64,000 bases of DNA from Rostratula benghalensis (Eukaryota > Chordata > Aves > Charadriiformes > Rostratulidae). The notes beneath the pieces were generated by a model, which was not told the DNA's origin, ran no database searches, and saw only the letters and a program-made list of their open reading frames with translations. Location: positions 40,468-104,467 of the forward strand of contig VXAI01000443.1 of assembly GCA_013399305.1 (NCBI GenBank), written 5' to 3'. Positions 38,057 through 52,292 of this stretch are shown one piece after another. Position numbers and translations under genes: made by a program. Position 1 is the first letter of the stretch. Every line of letters begins with the position of its first letter.

Positions 38057-41000
38057 ATGCAAAAGGTGTAGGTGCAGGATTTCATGCTTGCTGTGTTTGA
38101 AGGCAGTTAAGGAGAAGCCTAAATGCCATGATGCAATTTCCTCATATATGGGTATGCAGTTTTCCTGTACCCTTAGAGTAAATATTCAATAAAGACTTCC
38201 ACCCCACAGAGAGTAGAAAATGAAAGACTACTTCAGGTGATTCAGCAGTAAGAAATTACTATCTGAATGAGAATTAGGATTAGTCTCTTAATATATGCAG
38301 ATGTGTGGTCAGAGTGGACTAGGTGGCAATTATACCGATCGCGGTAAAATACATTTATGCCATCACTGCAGAGGTAAGACCTCAATAGGTCCTTTTCAAC
38401 ACATGGTGCTGCATCTGTGCAGCAGTAACCCATTTGCTGTTAGAGGAAAACTCATACAGTGACAAGTGGCAAGTTCAGAAGATTTAACAGATCTTTTCTG
38501 TGCCTACTGACATCACACTGCTTTTTAATAATGCAAAGCTTTTTAATAATGCAAAACTTTTCTACCACCAGAAATAATGCCAGTATTCCCTTACTGTTTT
38601 ACTGCTAAAATCATGCTAAAAGTGAACAATAGCTGCCTAAATATGGCTATGGGACTTGATTACCCTCCAGATTGTTGACAGCCTTTTAAGTATACAATTT
38701 TATAAGTTTACTAATTTTGCAAGACTATGTGTCAGCATGTTTCTTTCCGTTTCCACTTCTGAACCTATAAACATATCTGATTCAACTGTGCCTTCTTTTT
38801 GTACCGAGGGTTTGGGTCTCCTTTGCCCTGGCTGTGGCTGAAATGCAGAAAGCAGCAAACAAATTATGAGACTGAAATAATTAGATATTGATAATTTCTG
38901 AGGCAAGGACTGGTTAGAACATATTCTTAATAAAGTGCTGGTGATGAACAGCATGAGCTCCATTCTTTATCGCTCAGAAGTGACTTGGGTTCTTCAGGAT
39001 TTCAGGCAATTTTTCTTTTGCCATGATTAATCTTTACAATTTCTTCTTCTGTCTCTCCGGTAATACAGGAAGGGAAAGTTTTGTCTTTACCTTTACTTAA
39101 ATCCTGAATGCTTTCTTGCTCCAAATGTGTAATTACCAGAGGTTTCATGTAAGTTTTTTTTTTTCTCAAAGCACTACACAGGTAGACTTGGTCTTATCAG
39201 TACATTGGTCCCTCATTTCCTGACCCAGTAGAACAGTGAAACAAATATTCCAGTGGACTCCCATCTGAACTTCCCTTGACTAAGGGCAGCATGCAGGACT
39301 AAATCCTTAGTTATTTTATACTGATGATCTCATTTCAAGGTATATAAACAAGTGGTGCTCTCTTAGCCAAAGAACAACGAGACAAGCAAAAAACCAAATG
39401 AACAGCTCATAATCCGACACACAATGTCCCTCCTTAGCGTAAAATACTGAGTTTGTCCTAGTGGTTTTAATTATATAACACTTACTGTTTTTAATAAGCA
39501 AGCCCAAAAAGATAGCAGTAATCTAAAACCAGACAACAGCAATTTTTTGTGACAAGCAGTAATTTGTTCCAGGAGAGACAGTATAATAATAAATCATTCT
39601 AACTTTGAGTTGTTTTGATTTGTTTCTCTTAATATCATTCCTTTTAAGAGGCTGAAGTATAATGCTCTCTTTTTTCCTGCTCATTCTATTCTTGCTTGCA
39701 AGGGGCCACTAACAGAGGACTAGATTTCTGTAAAGGATTAATTGTCTAATGAGAGTCAAGACCATGTCATGACTGGGGAACAAAACAATGACGTTTTTAT
39801 ACAAGTTTCTTTCAAGGCTTTGAAGAAGAACTGATAGGAATTTGCCAGGACAATCCTGAGGCAAGCTGCATAAGGTTTTATGCTTTAGTCTGTCATACAC
39901 ATTGCTTTTGTTATTGTACTGAAGGAGCAAAGTTTATTGGCTATTGACCCCTCATAAACAGTACAAAACAGACAAATTTGGCACTTGATGAAACTAATTT
40001 TGAACTGGTTTTTGTCTGCTGTGTTTCCCAAGAAGGTATAGCCAACTGGTATGTCATAATCTAACTTTAAAGAGAGCCATGTCCTGCTCATGGCAGAAGT
40101 GGATAGGCAGAAAGCTGCAGTAGAAACCAAAATCCTTTGGAGAAATGTGCTGTGATAGATTAAGATTTCATAAGAAAAGATTTCGCAAACATAAGATAGA
40201 CCCACTTTTTGGCATGGGCTTTGACATGCACCGTGAGTGATTCTGTTTTCTCCAAGATATTTAAACAAGGTCAGTTCATCTGCGGTTATCTTGCTCCTTT
40301 GAAATTACTACTTTGAAAAGAACTCCTGACTTTGGCAGACTGGGTCAGATAGGAGCTGTTTTCTTAGTGCTGTGTGACAGTTTGTTTCCTTATTTTGTAG
40401 GTACTTGCCATAAAGAGAAACTAAGCAAGGCAAAAGGAAAAAAAAATGGTGTGGTTACAATAAGAGCTAGATCACATCTCAGGAGTAATGTAGGTAATGT
40501 ACAGTTGAAGCTGAAATTATACGCATACAAATAAGACCGCATACCTTAAGTATCACATAATTTGAAATACTCAAATGCCTTAGAAAATTCTCTCTGTGAC
40601 TTCCCTGTTTACAGCTATGCCCAATTTTACTGTTTTTACCACAGATGAGTATCCAAGCCTAACTGAGTTGCAATCTGGAAAGTGAATATTCCTTTGTCTG
40701 TATTCACTGATAGACGTTCATATCAGGGAACATAGTCAAAGGAATATTCATGCTTGTAGCAATCCTTTTCCTTTCTGACCTAGAGATTTGGCTACACATA
40801 GTAGAAGTATTTTTATATATATATCACTTTTCTTGCAAGAGTCCAGATGGCAGAGTGAAAGATTTCAGCTCTGAGGAGCAGTATTCTGAATGCACAGAGA
40901 CTTAATGCACAATAAGTGCCTTGATTCGTCCTCTACTTTGTTGACTAGCTTAAAGCTCATTTTAATAAGGACTAAAATACAAAATTGCCATGCCAATGCC

Positions 41001-41744
41001 AGAATGTGTTTTCCCTTCCTAAAGCTGAATTGTAACTCCCTGTCCAAAGCAGAAGGCAGTCAGCTGCCAAATAGTATATACTTTACAATAATACTGAGAA
41101 TTTTTAAAAAGTACTTTCAAAAGAACAAAATATTTCTGTTTTTAACAAGTCTTTGAAATCTTCTGAATTCTAGTAATGAACTTAAGTTATGTTAAAAATG
41201 GTTTTAGCCTGTCAGCTTAAGCTAATAATTCTTTTTAAATGTTAACTAATGACAGGGACAATTTGAAAATGGTCACAGAAAGGAAATGTTTTGTACCTGT
41301 CAGAAATTAATGTGATTGATTTTTTTTTCTTTATTTTGTTTTGTATTTTTGCTTGTGAGTCTGAAAATGCTTTTACCAAAAGTATTAAAAAATGGTATTT
41401 GGAATTTTTTTTTTCTGTGTAAAGGAAGATGGGATATGGAGAGAATGAAGGAATGAGAAAGAGAAAGAGGGAGAGGGAGAGTGGAGGAGAGAGGTGAGAG
41501 TCCCAAGGGCATGAGAGAATACAATATGAAATCTCATAGGAGACGTGCTCATTTTTAATGTGAAAGTCCAAGGAGAAACATCCGAACACTGCAGTGTGAT
41601 GCGAGCTTTAAGCGAGAACTATTGTAGATACTGGATCATAGAACTGCATTTCAAATACACACACTGCATTAAATAACTTTAAAAAGAGTTTTCCCACCCA
41701 AATTCTGCTCCCAGTCACATGTGCAGAAGATGCAAGTGTACAGA
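38057..41744. other. Intergenic DNA, no gene seen
   Basis: It contains an 18-base tandem duplication at 38521-38556 and a purine-rich stretch at 41430-41500 (GAGAAAGAGAAAGAGGGAGA). Reading frames such as 39885-40268 minus show no domain. Confidence 0.6.
38521..38556. repeat. 18-base tandem duplication, two copies
   Basis: CTTTTTAATAATGCAAAG is followed directly by CTTTTTAATAATGCAAAA. Confidence 0.93.
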
Positions 41745-42236
41745 TCTTGAGAATGGTCCATTGGAGGGCCACCATGATGCTCAGTGGGCTGACACATTTG
41801 CCCTTTGAGAAGAGGTTGAGGGATGTGGTCTTGTTCAGTTTGGGGAGGAGATGGATTTGGAAGGACCTAACAGAAGCCCCCTGGTACAAGATAGTCATCA
41901 GGAGACAGGGCCAGGCTCTTTAGAGAGGTGCATGGCAGGCGAGTATGAGACATCAGTCATAAATGGGAACAGGAAAGCTACCAAGTGGTGCAAAGCAAAA
42001 AAAACCCCAAAACCAAAAAACAAACCCAAAACCCAATACCTTGAGAGTAGTCAAGCAGTGGAATAGGTTGACAAGAGAGGTTGAGCTATCTCCACCAGGT
42101 TTTCAAACATCGCTGTACGCAGCCCTCAGCCATCTGATCTTCTCTCAGAGGATCTCAGAGCTACCCTTGCACTGAGCAGCAGCTTGGAGTAGAGACCTGC
42201 AGAGTCCCTTCCCACCTGAATTATCCTGTGATCCTG
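41745..42236 (+). mobile_element. Old, diverged CR1 LINE fragment
   Basis: GTCCATTGGAGGGCCACCAT, CAGGAGACAGGGCCAGGCTC, CAGTGGAATAGGTTGACAAG and the end CCCACCTGAATTATCCTGTG follow the order of a CR1 sense strand. An A- and C-rich segment at about 41997-42040 replaces the usual sequence. It is the most diverged copy here. Confidence 0.8.
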
Positions 42237-45200
42237 TTATCTCATGATTACTTCCCAAATACCATTGTCATGGTTCCAGGTGAAATAGGGTAAGGTACGT
42301 ATTTCAGGAAGTTCTCTGAGAGTAAGGTCGTATTTCAGAATAGACCAACTATTGGTCTAAAAGAAACTAAGATACTGCATCGTGTATGATAACTATTTTC
42401 AAATAGGGTGTTTTATTTTCAAACTTGCAAGCAGTCTGGGTTTTACACACCACAGATTACACCTTCTTCCACGATCAGCCTTCAGAAGAGCACAGACAAA
42501 TGGAATTACTCTGCCACTTGACCTGAACATCATTCCTGGCTATTTTATGATCTAGTATAGATATAGCCTCTGGGCATAGGCATTCACTGCATAGTAACAT
42601 GCTCAGGGCATGGACATGTATAGGTGTACCCTTGACTCACGTGGTAACCATACGAACAAAGAGTATTCTGAAAGTGAAGCACATTCCCATGCTGCTTTTA
42701 AGCTGTTTGTATCAAAGACAGATAGCCAGAGCCATGGCACCAAAGGTTTTCTTACAAGCTGAAATACTTGACAGCACTTAATTAGCTTCATAAAAGTCAG
42801 GGGGAAATGCAGGCTTATGGGGAAAAAGATGACCACATCCTTGAACCTTTGTGAAGACAGGTTATTAAATTATACTAACCTCTATCTTGCTAATTTATTT
42901 TCTGTCTTTCAGACTGCCCAAGGAAAGCTTATACTGCAAAGTTAGCACCGTGAAATACATCTCCTGTGGAAGAAGAGAAAAAGAAATCCGTAATTCTCAA
43001 AATTTTTGATAAGCAGGGACCCTATATGGCCTCATTTTTCTCTATGTAGTCTTTGGTTGACTAAATAGCTTTAACTGCTGGCTGTGTTTGAAGCCCTGCC
43101 AGGCTGGAGGGTTAAGTGACAAATGTGGTAACTGGCTCCCAGTGTAAATATTCTCTCTCCTGCAGCAGATTACTTGAATTGCTGCTGCATAGGTTGGCAT
43201 ATTGTATTTGTATTGGTTTTCCTTAGGATTTTCTTCTTTACGTATGTAGCTAATCTGATTCACCTGTTTATTTTAAGCAACTAAAACTGTTATCCATGGC
43301 TTGAGAAAAACAAAATTAGATTGTTGCTCTTTCCTGTCACATTAAGCAAAACAAAACAAGTCCCATAGTTTTAAAAGCCATATGTTTATAAATCATTCCC
43401 TTGTCACTGGAGCACTCATGTCGTCATTATGTCTGATGAACCATTGATAGTCTCGTGGTTTTCTTTGGAATAAAATGACACATAAAAGAAATAAGATATT
43501 TTTTTTTTAATAACAGCAGCATCCTTGTCAAATGTAATGGATGAGCAATTGCCGTTTCATTTAGGCTGACTATGGAACCAGGCATAGTCACTCAGGAATG
43601 TGGTGTTAAAGAGACTTTTATGCGCTTCCATGTCTTGTTAAAGAAAGACATTTTGTCTCTCTGGGTTCACCAGTCACAGTCTTTGCATCTTCTGTGCATT
43701 TTTTTCTCACCCTGCTGCAGTTCTGACTTTTAACTTTGGATTAATAGCGCAACTTTATCTTCCTGATTGTTGCTTATGTACTTCTGGTTTTCCTCTTGAT
43801 AAAACAACAGTAAAATAGAGATGTACCATAGTTCAAAATAAAAGGAAAGTAAGAAGGCAAAGAAACATATTCCCTCTGTTGTGGTCCAGGACACTCCTAG
43901 AAAAAAAATTTGAGACATTTTCCTCTGCTGAAATTATGATTTAATTAACTGCCCAAAATATATTTATAACATAAAAAAGAAATGGAATTATTTTCATTCT
44001 AGAGCACTTCTATCAGGATTAGTATACTTGTACATACACATACTGCTTTACCCAAACTGTGCCATGCAGCCAGGACTTCACAGAGAATGAGGCCACCTAC
44101 ATGCTAGAAAGCCAGAGAGTGTGGTATAACTCTCTTTCCTGGGTGTCTTGGAATGTTATTACTTGGCACGACTTAAAAATACCACTTAGAGAAAAAAAGG
44201 AGTGTGATTTAGGGCCAGATTCGCTGACACATTCCAGTTGCTTTGTGCTTGTCTGGTGATAGAAAACAGCAGTAAACTAACAAGCTAAAGTGGATTTATG
44301 ATTGCTTTGCATATCTGACATGGCACGGGGCTATTACGGCATACCAGAGGGAGTGCTCTCTTCTTTAGTGATGGGCTGGAGATAACGGGAGAGGGTGCTT
44401 GTTCTTGCCTACACAGAATTCCTGGTGATATGAAACGAAACTGTAAATCCAGTTTAGATGTATATTCATGGTATTTTACTATTGGTTAAATTGTCTTCCC
44501 CTGATAATTACAGACACATGTTAAGACAGCAGATATCACCCTCAGAGACTGACATGGCAGTGAAGGGGAATAGCAGCCCACAGATACAAGAAACATTTGA
44601 AAGCTTTTTAAAGCAGAGACCGCGCGTGTATCACATGGTAAACTGAACTCAGTGTGGGATTCATATCCTTCCTGCTCACATAACTTTAACAGATCCAGCC
44701 TAAACGAAAGTCCATTGCTATCAGGAAGGAATGCCACCAATGTCATGGAGAACAGATACATGTGGTTATGTCTGTCTGCTGTGACATTAAAGGTTTCACT
44801 GAGCCCCAGCAGTGTGAATTGCACAGTGGAGGGCCTTTGTCATCTCAGCTGAGGAATGTCTTAGACGTTCAGTTGGCCTTGGCATCTCTGAGATGATGAT
44901 AAGTGTGCACAAATATTTCGCCAAGCCCCAATTATTCAGAAAATGGAGTGCTTATGTGTTTTGCCAGGCAATGAGTTTCTCATGCTAGCTTCAGCTGTCA
45001 GAATTCCCCCATTAATGTTTCTCTTCACTGCATTTGGAGTGTTTTCTTTGTGACAGTGTCACTGCTAATTGAGAAGCATAGATTTACGTATTAAGAGTTT
45101 CATAATCTGAAGTATGGCTTTTGTGTGACACTTGCATGGTCCCCTAGGAAACAATCAAGTACTAGGACTCTGTCCAGATATGGAGAGCTGTTCTTCTGGC

Positions 45201-48200
45201 AGCTGGATGAAGTGAATCTTCCAGCTAGGAATGTGTAAGATTGAAATGTTTCTCAAAGTAGAGGGGGTTGGAAACAAGGATAAAGTCCTTCTGCAAGCAA
45301 CAAAATTGAACTTGTGATGTGTGGGAGCCATACATACCCAGGAAACGTGTAAGCATGAATGATACTTGTTGCATAAGAACAGCAATCAAAGCAAGGAGAA
45401 GGTGGTGTAACTATATGCTCAGCTATATTAACTTGGGTCACTCACCTCCCTCTCTGTCTGTACGCTGGCAGCCACAAGGTTATATATATTTCTAGCATTG
45501 CTGCAACTCACATCGTCACTGGCTGGATGACATGCCCAGGTCTTCCCCCTGAATATCTTGTTTGAGTGAGGACTATGTACATGAGCATATAGCTCCAAAT
45601 AAAACACAAAAAAGTTGTATTTTTCTGGTGTCTGTCTCCACTAGTAAATAAAATCAAACCATACCTGTGTTTAATAAGTCTTCAGTTAACAGCAGTTTAC
45701 AGTTTTCCTGGCAACTTACAAGGAAATCTAATTCAACATTTAAAAAGCTACTTGTCAGAATGTTTCATGAAAACCAAGCAAACTTAGAGTTTAGATGACA
45801 AATATTATTTAATCGAAAGTTCTTGGAGTCAAAAATAAATACCTCTTATCTCTGATGAAAATATAAATAGAAATATCTCCAGGCCGATGCATTGTGCAAT
45901 AGCTGAATGGTATGATGTACATAAACATCCACAGCATTTTTTGGCCTGTTTTTCAAGACCTTCTCTGTCTTGTCAGAATGTTCTGGGTGATATATCAGCA
46001 GTTTAAATGAGAATAGATTGCTGGTGCAGATCATAAAATTTAATTATGGTAGAACTTTAATCTGAGATAAATCTGAATGTCTCTGATGGGAAAATAAGTG
46101 ACCACCAAAGCAGCCTGGCCACCCAAGCCAGGGCTGTTGTGGTTACAGATACTTTGTTGAAAGCCAGATGTAATGAAATAAAATTTAATTCCCCTTGTGT
46201 CAGATAAGCTTGTTGTGAAAAATATTTTCAGACTCAGATATTCAGCAGATATTCTACACGTTTTCCAGATAGTCTCTCTGTTGTGAGCTTTTTAGTCAGT
46301 TTCTTCCCTCTTTCCTCTTGTAAACACATACTGCTTCATACAGTTTCCATCAGTCATACATCAGTCTTGCCTTTCCTGTTCCCTGAATTGCCATCGTACC
46401 AACTTTGGCACTCTGTCCACTGTTTGTAGTGGACAGTGACTACAAAAGAACCACTTAAGTTTATGTTGTTGGCCAATAGTACAGTTCTGCCTGTAAGTGT
46501 GACATGTATTGGCTTTTATGAGAAATATATTCTATTACCTTGAGGTTTTGTCATTTGAATTTATGCTGCATATCAACAATCTACAAACAAAACAGGACTG
46601 CAGCCCAAACCTATGGCTATTTCAAATCTATTCCTAATTCTAAGAAACCACGTAGAGCCTTCTTTGCATTAAGCATGTGATATTTCATTTCTAATAGAAA
46701 AGTAAGGAATAAATTGTTATTTGGATCCTTGGAGGAAGAGTAACTATGTGGGTCATGAGAGTGGTTAATCTTTGCTTGTGAAAAACTGGATGGAGCAGAT
46801 TTGAGGTTCAAAGGAAGTGTAAATATAATGTGCATCCCAGTACCTGGAAGAGACTTTGACTTAAATTAAACAAAGTAGGTGTTCGAGGGTTGAGGTGAGA
46901 TTCAGAATATGGAAGATAAGGGGCCAGTCATACCTATCTCATCAGAAATGAATAATCCTGATTTAACTGGGGCTGTCCATGTGTATGAGAATTACTGGCA
47001 AGAATAAAGATTTTTTAGGATCATGCCCAACTGGTTTTAAGGCAGCAGAAATATTGACCATAATGTATATTTTGATTGACACTCCAACCACTTTTTTGCT
47101 GGAGCAAAATGTCTTTATCGTTATGTGTTGGGTATTGCACATTTAAAATCTGTATATTGTGACCTGTGAGACTGACTAGAAATCATGGGAATAAAGCAGA
47201 TGGAAAAGTTTTATTTATTGTAATTCTGCATGTCATATGTCTGCTTTATTTTGACTTTAGAGCATAATCAAAATGCCAGTTTTCTAAGACTTCGTTTTGC
47301 TAGAGAAGGACCAAGCATTCCCTTGAGAACATCACCACAAGGCATGTTACAATACCATGTGTATATAGACTAGCTCTTTGTGAGCAGGATCAGGTTCTGG
47401 AAGCAGAATGTATTTATGGCATTCTGTCCAGCCTAGTACACCTTTTTTCACCCTCTTCCTAGTAAAGTTTTCACATCAAAATAAAATCAGTGATTTGTAG
47501 TGAATGTAACTATATATTGGAGGGATGGGGTTGCAAATTAGGGCCTGAGTAAAGTAGGGGAGAAGCATAGTGGAGGCACACACGTCTTGGAAAGGGAAGG
47601 GTAGATGGCAGGATGAGGCTCCTCAGTGGAAGGCACAGGCGTGGGGCTACCCTTCTGTCAGTCCTCATGTTCCAGGCCACAGATATAAAGCAGTTTACTC
47701 AAGCTCTCACTGAGTAAGCTACATCGTTCTGGGAACCTTTGTGTTTCCCTGAACCTCCCAGTGCTCAGCCTGGGGCAAAGTAACTCACACCACGCATAGC
47801 CTAGCGCTTAATCGCACAATTGAGGCCATGGAGGAAGAGAACACAGGAAACCTTTATTTTTCTACAGAACTGATACAGTACAGGCAGAGTCTGCACAATA
47901 GTGCTTCATTTACTGCCTTTCTCCTGTTATTTACCTCTTGGTGACCTAGCAGAAGCAGAGGTCACTTAGCTGCATGGTAGCTCTGAGTTCTGAAGCGACT
48001 GTAGGAGACTGCCAATTATTCATTGTTTTCCCACAGTTTATCATGGTTTTGCAATATGAATCTCTGTAGTGTTCTGAGAGAGGGAGAGATTGTCTAGGGG
48101 AATTACCATTCCCCTCCCTCATCATCGCACAGACCAGCTCTTTTCACATCTGTAGCTACATAACATTCCTGGAGCAACTGCTATGGAAGCAGCCAGTGTA

Positions 48201-49408
48201 TTTCTTACTGTCTTGTAACTCCAATATGCCAGCGGGAAATGGTGAGGAAGAGCAAGCCTGCTGTAGCTGGGTAACTTCACGTGAACCACCAGAAAGAGGG
48301 ACTCTCCTTGCACAGTCTTTCCCTTACAGTACATAGAAATACTGTATTGTATCTAACAGCCAGAAAGATTTTTATTTCAGCAAGTTTCTCATTTCATGCC
48401 AAAAGATAATAATAAGTAAGGCGTATATGAAAGACATAAAACCAGTAAGAAAAGGTCTTCCAGGGCAGATTGCCTTGATGCAAAATGGCTGCAGAATTTC
48501 TGCCTATGTCAAAATCACCCTAAAACAGAGACACCTGTGGGATGTACTGGTTCAGAACATTCATATTTCATTTTACTCTCCAAAACGTATACCTCTAGAA
48601 ATTTTCAGAAGTTTTTTATCTGTAATAACTTCTATAGGGCATGACTATCTTTTGTGGGCTTTCTGAAGGAGTGGATGATTAGGTAAGGCCGACTAAGAAA
48701 TTACTGTCACATTTCACTGTTCCATTCTAATGTGTGTTCTGACTAAACATTATCTGTAGATGACATATACTGTACACTACCAGCCACTTGTATTTATTCT
48801 GGCTGTTCCTAAAAGGGCACCTGATGAATCAGACTGTTTTATTCTGATGGGCCGTTCAGCTGCTAAAGACAAGAATCTTTAATCCTTCTGCTGGGGGGAA
48901 ACCCATAAAACATGCAGCAAAGTAAACTCTGTACACTTTTATTTTTGTTTGTATTTTATGTTTGTAACTTTTCCATTTTGATTCTTGCTTCAGAGAACAT
49001 TTTCATGCTTTGTAGTCCCTGTTTTCCAGGAAATAGCTACCATGATCTTAAGCATGTTAAGTTAACCATGATAAGTTAATTTTACGTTGCCAAGAAAGTT
49101 ACTTCTTAAGCCACTCCTGGACTTTGGCCCTAAGACTGAACACATGCTACTGTTTAGTGTGAACTAAGTCTCTCCATGTAAGACCTAGGTGCAGTTTGGG
49201 AGATACTTGGCTCCACCTGTGTGGAGGTGCCATGTTCAGATCCTTCCACATGTTCTTGCGTATCCATCAGGAATACCCCATCTCAGGAATCCTTGAAAGA
49301 TTCTTACGCACTCCAGGACATGTAATATGCACCCTCAGTGCCCTGTTACTTAGTGGTCATTGTGGTGGGCTGCAGTTTGGGCACTTGGAATGAAAAGTGG
49401 CTAAAGAC
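42237..49408. other. Intergenic DNA, longest repeat-free stretch, no gene seen
   Basis: About 7.2 kb without a recognisable CR1. Only short frames without features. It contains an E-box octamer TCACGTGA at 48277-48284. A repeat-free block of this size near a developmental gene is a place to expect conserved noncoding elements, but conservation cannot be read from one sequence. Confidence 0.55.
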
Positions 49409-49712
49409 CATAGAATCATTTAGGTTGGGAGGGAATTCATCAAGTCCAACCATTAACCTAGCATTGCCAAGTCCACCACTAAACCATGTCCCTGAGCACC
49501 ACATCTACAAGTCTTTTAAATATCTCTAGGGCTAGTGACTCAACTACTTCCATGAGCAGACTGTTCCAATGTTTGATAACCCTTTTGGTGAAGAAATTTT
49601 TCGTCATATCCAAGTTAAACCTCCCCTGGCACAACCTGAGGCTGTTTTCTCTTGTCCTATTGCTTGTTGCTTGGGAGATGGACACCCACCTCTCTACAAC
49701 CTCTTTTCAGGC
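49409..49712 (-). mobile_element. CR1 LINE fragment with 3' end
   Basis: CATAGAATCATTTAGGTTGG, AACCTCCCCTGGCACAACCT and CCACCTCTCTACAACCTCTT are antisense CR1. A minus frame at 49479-49685 reads SNRTRENSLRLCQGRFNLDM and HWNSLLMEVVESLALEIFKR, the ORF2 C-terminal end. Confidence 0.94.
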
Positions 49713-52197
49713 AATTGGAAGGTGAAGTCTGTAAAATACAGTGATTTATTTACTGTCTTGCATGGCCACTAATTTCACACTGAGAACTCCTGACTGTATA
49801 CTCTGATCCCATGTCAGTGAAATGATTAGGCCCTAGCTAGCCCCATTCAGTATTCTCTTATTAACATAAGTCCTTTTCCAGGTCACCATGAACATTTCTG
49901 GTCCTCTGCTTGGCTGACATGGAAACAACTGGTTCTCTGCATGGCTGAGCACTGGATTTGACTGGAGCCTTTAACAGAGGTCCACCAATATAACCTTACA
50001 CAGAACTTGAAGTCACCTTGGACTATTTTTCATCGGTGCCCTTTTATTTGGACTGTCATGTAAGTTTTCATTTTCTAGTCTTGACAACCTCATTTGGAAA
50101 AGTAGTTATTTTGGGAATGTATGCTTCTTAGATCTGTGTCCTGCTCATTTTAAATACCCTGAGCTTGATTTTCTTCTCAATGATATAATCATATCATTAA
50201 TGTAAATGCATTGCCTTCACTAGTCATTTTTGGATGCGTTCTGGCACAAGTGAGTGCAAAATCTGATCTTCTGTTGATCAATTAAATGGTATTTAATTTT
50301 TCAATTTCTATCTTGTAGGTGAAGGAATGATAATAAGACTTATAGTGCCAGCTGTGTTTCAGGTGAAAAATTATTCCATGTTCAAATATATTTGATTAAA
50401 GGCCTAAATGCTAATTAAGCCATTTATTTTTATTTGGCAGGAAGACAGAGGTAAGACAGCTCAGTCTTCTGAGGTCCAGGTTGTGTTATGTGAGTATACA
50501 ACACTATGAAAAATTGTGTAGAGGAGTTATTTGCAATAGACCAAACATTTATTTGTCTCATGTAAGCATTTATCTGGTTTTCAGGGCAGAAATGTAAGAC
50601 CAAATGTGTCTTATTGCATTATATTAAGATATTGTAAAGTCCCTACCCAAGAATATAAGACTTATCTATTCAGTTTGCAGTTCTTAAGTTTTTTTGCTTT
50701 AAGCTGCATAAATGGAATAAATGAGGAGTAAAAACTTTTCATGATGTAAAAGAAATTTTCCATTTGCATCTTCCAATTTCTAATCAATACAACAAGGTCT
50801 CAAGGCTGTTTCTGGGTCTTATGCATGTCATTTAAAGCTATTTTTTTCTGTACCACTTCCCATGATTATAAAGCAGACTGGACTTCAATTAAGTGTCATT
50901 GTCATAGAATGTCCAGGGACATTAAAATTTATGACTTATGTATCACAGTTTATACATAAAATGGAGTTACAGGAATGCTAAGGACATCCTCTAACATTTC
51001 TATTGGCTGGTATAGAGTTTGACTTCTGGGTCACATAGCATTGTAGGGGTGATGCTCTTGTCCAGTCTTCCATCAACAGTTCAGACACACTGGAATCTCT
51101 CATATTAGTTAGTGAATTGGCTTAATTACAACTCCAGGTTCAGTCACTCAAACATATGCGCCTACATAAAAAAAAAAATAATATATAAAAATCTACATGC
51201 AATGGAAGCTCCCACTGTAGTCAATGAAGTCCTTATAGACAGTATGGGGCTTTTCAGCTCATCTACCACAGATATACAACTTGTTGCTTGTTGATACATG
51301 ATTAGTGTAATTTTAGACTCAAAGAGGTGTCCAGCTGCCACTTCAGAAGAACACAGGTCTCTCTTACATACTCACATAACTTGCCTGACTTGTGAAAGTT
51401 TCTCAAATACTCGAAGTCTCAAAAGTCATACCTATGTTTAGCCAAATGAATCTCCCCCAGGATGTCTACTCTAGGATGAATGCAGTAGCTCTTCAGACTA
51501 CATTTGGCATGATGCAGTTACTTACATGTCTATATTAAGTGCCCTTTCAAACTCCCTACAATCTCTCATGTGGTCTACACCTGCTTTTGTAGGAAATCAT
51601 AGGTCTCCCACTGGTCTTGAGATACATTCAACTGAAGTGCACAGATATTTTGACATCCTTGGAATCTCAAATGACACTTGATGCTTACATTCATGGAAGC
51701 ACATTATGACTGTATATTGGCCATGGCCTTGACACTGTAGTCCAGGTTATTCTACTTGTCCTTTTTCTGCTACTTGGAAGGATCTAAATGGCATGTAAGT
51801 CCTATCTCATGTCTTTCAGCTGTGTGGGGGATGTTAACTACCCTTGGATGTTACAGAAGACACCATACATCTGTGAGTAGGCAACAGAATTGAACACCAT
51901 ATCCTTAAAGTGAGATTAGGTTCACAAGTGCACCATGATACACACCTGATTTTATGTGTTTGAAACTGAAACTAAGTCCTACCTACTGATGTTTCTGTAT
52001 CAATTGTACAATGCTGAGAATTGCCCAAACCCAAATCTTCCAGCCTATAGAACTGATTATGCCTTCTGTCTATAACTTTATTGAGATTTGTCAAGGTGTG
52101 CTTGATAAAGATACGTAGATTGTGTTGTATATAGCGTTTGTAACAGTATTGCTAAGCGTCTCTTAGCTTCTTTCTGATGCTGGAGCAGGACAGGAAA
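49713..52197. other. Intergenic AT-rich DNA, no gene seen
   Basis: No repeat family, RNA gene or exon recognised. Confidence 0.6.
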
Positions 52198-52292
52198 ATC
52201 ACAGAATCACAGACTATCAGGGATTGGAAGGGACCTTGAAAGATCATCTAGTCCCATCCCCCTGCCAGAGCAGGAACACCTCGATCAGGTCA
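52198..52292 (-). mobile_element. CR1 LINE 3' end
   Basis: ATCACAGAATCACAGACTAT, GATTGGAAGGGACCTTGAAA and CCTGCCAGAGCAGGAACACC are the antisense of the same CR1 3' end seen at 25452. Confidence 0.94.
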
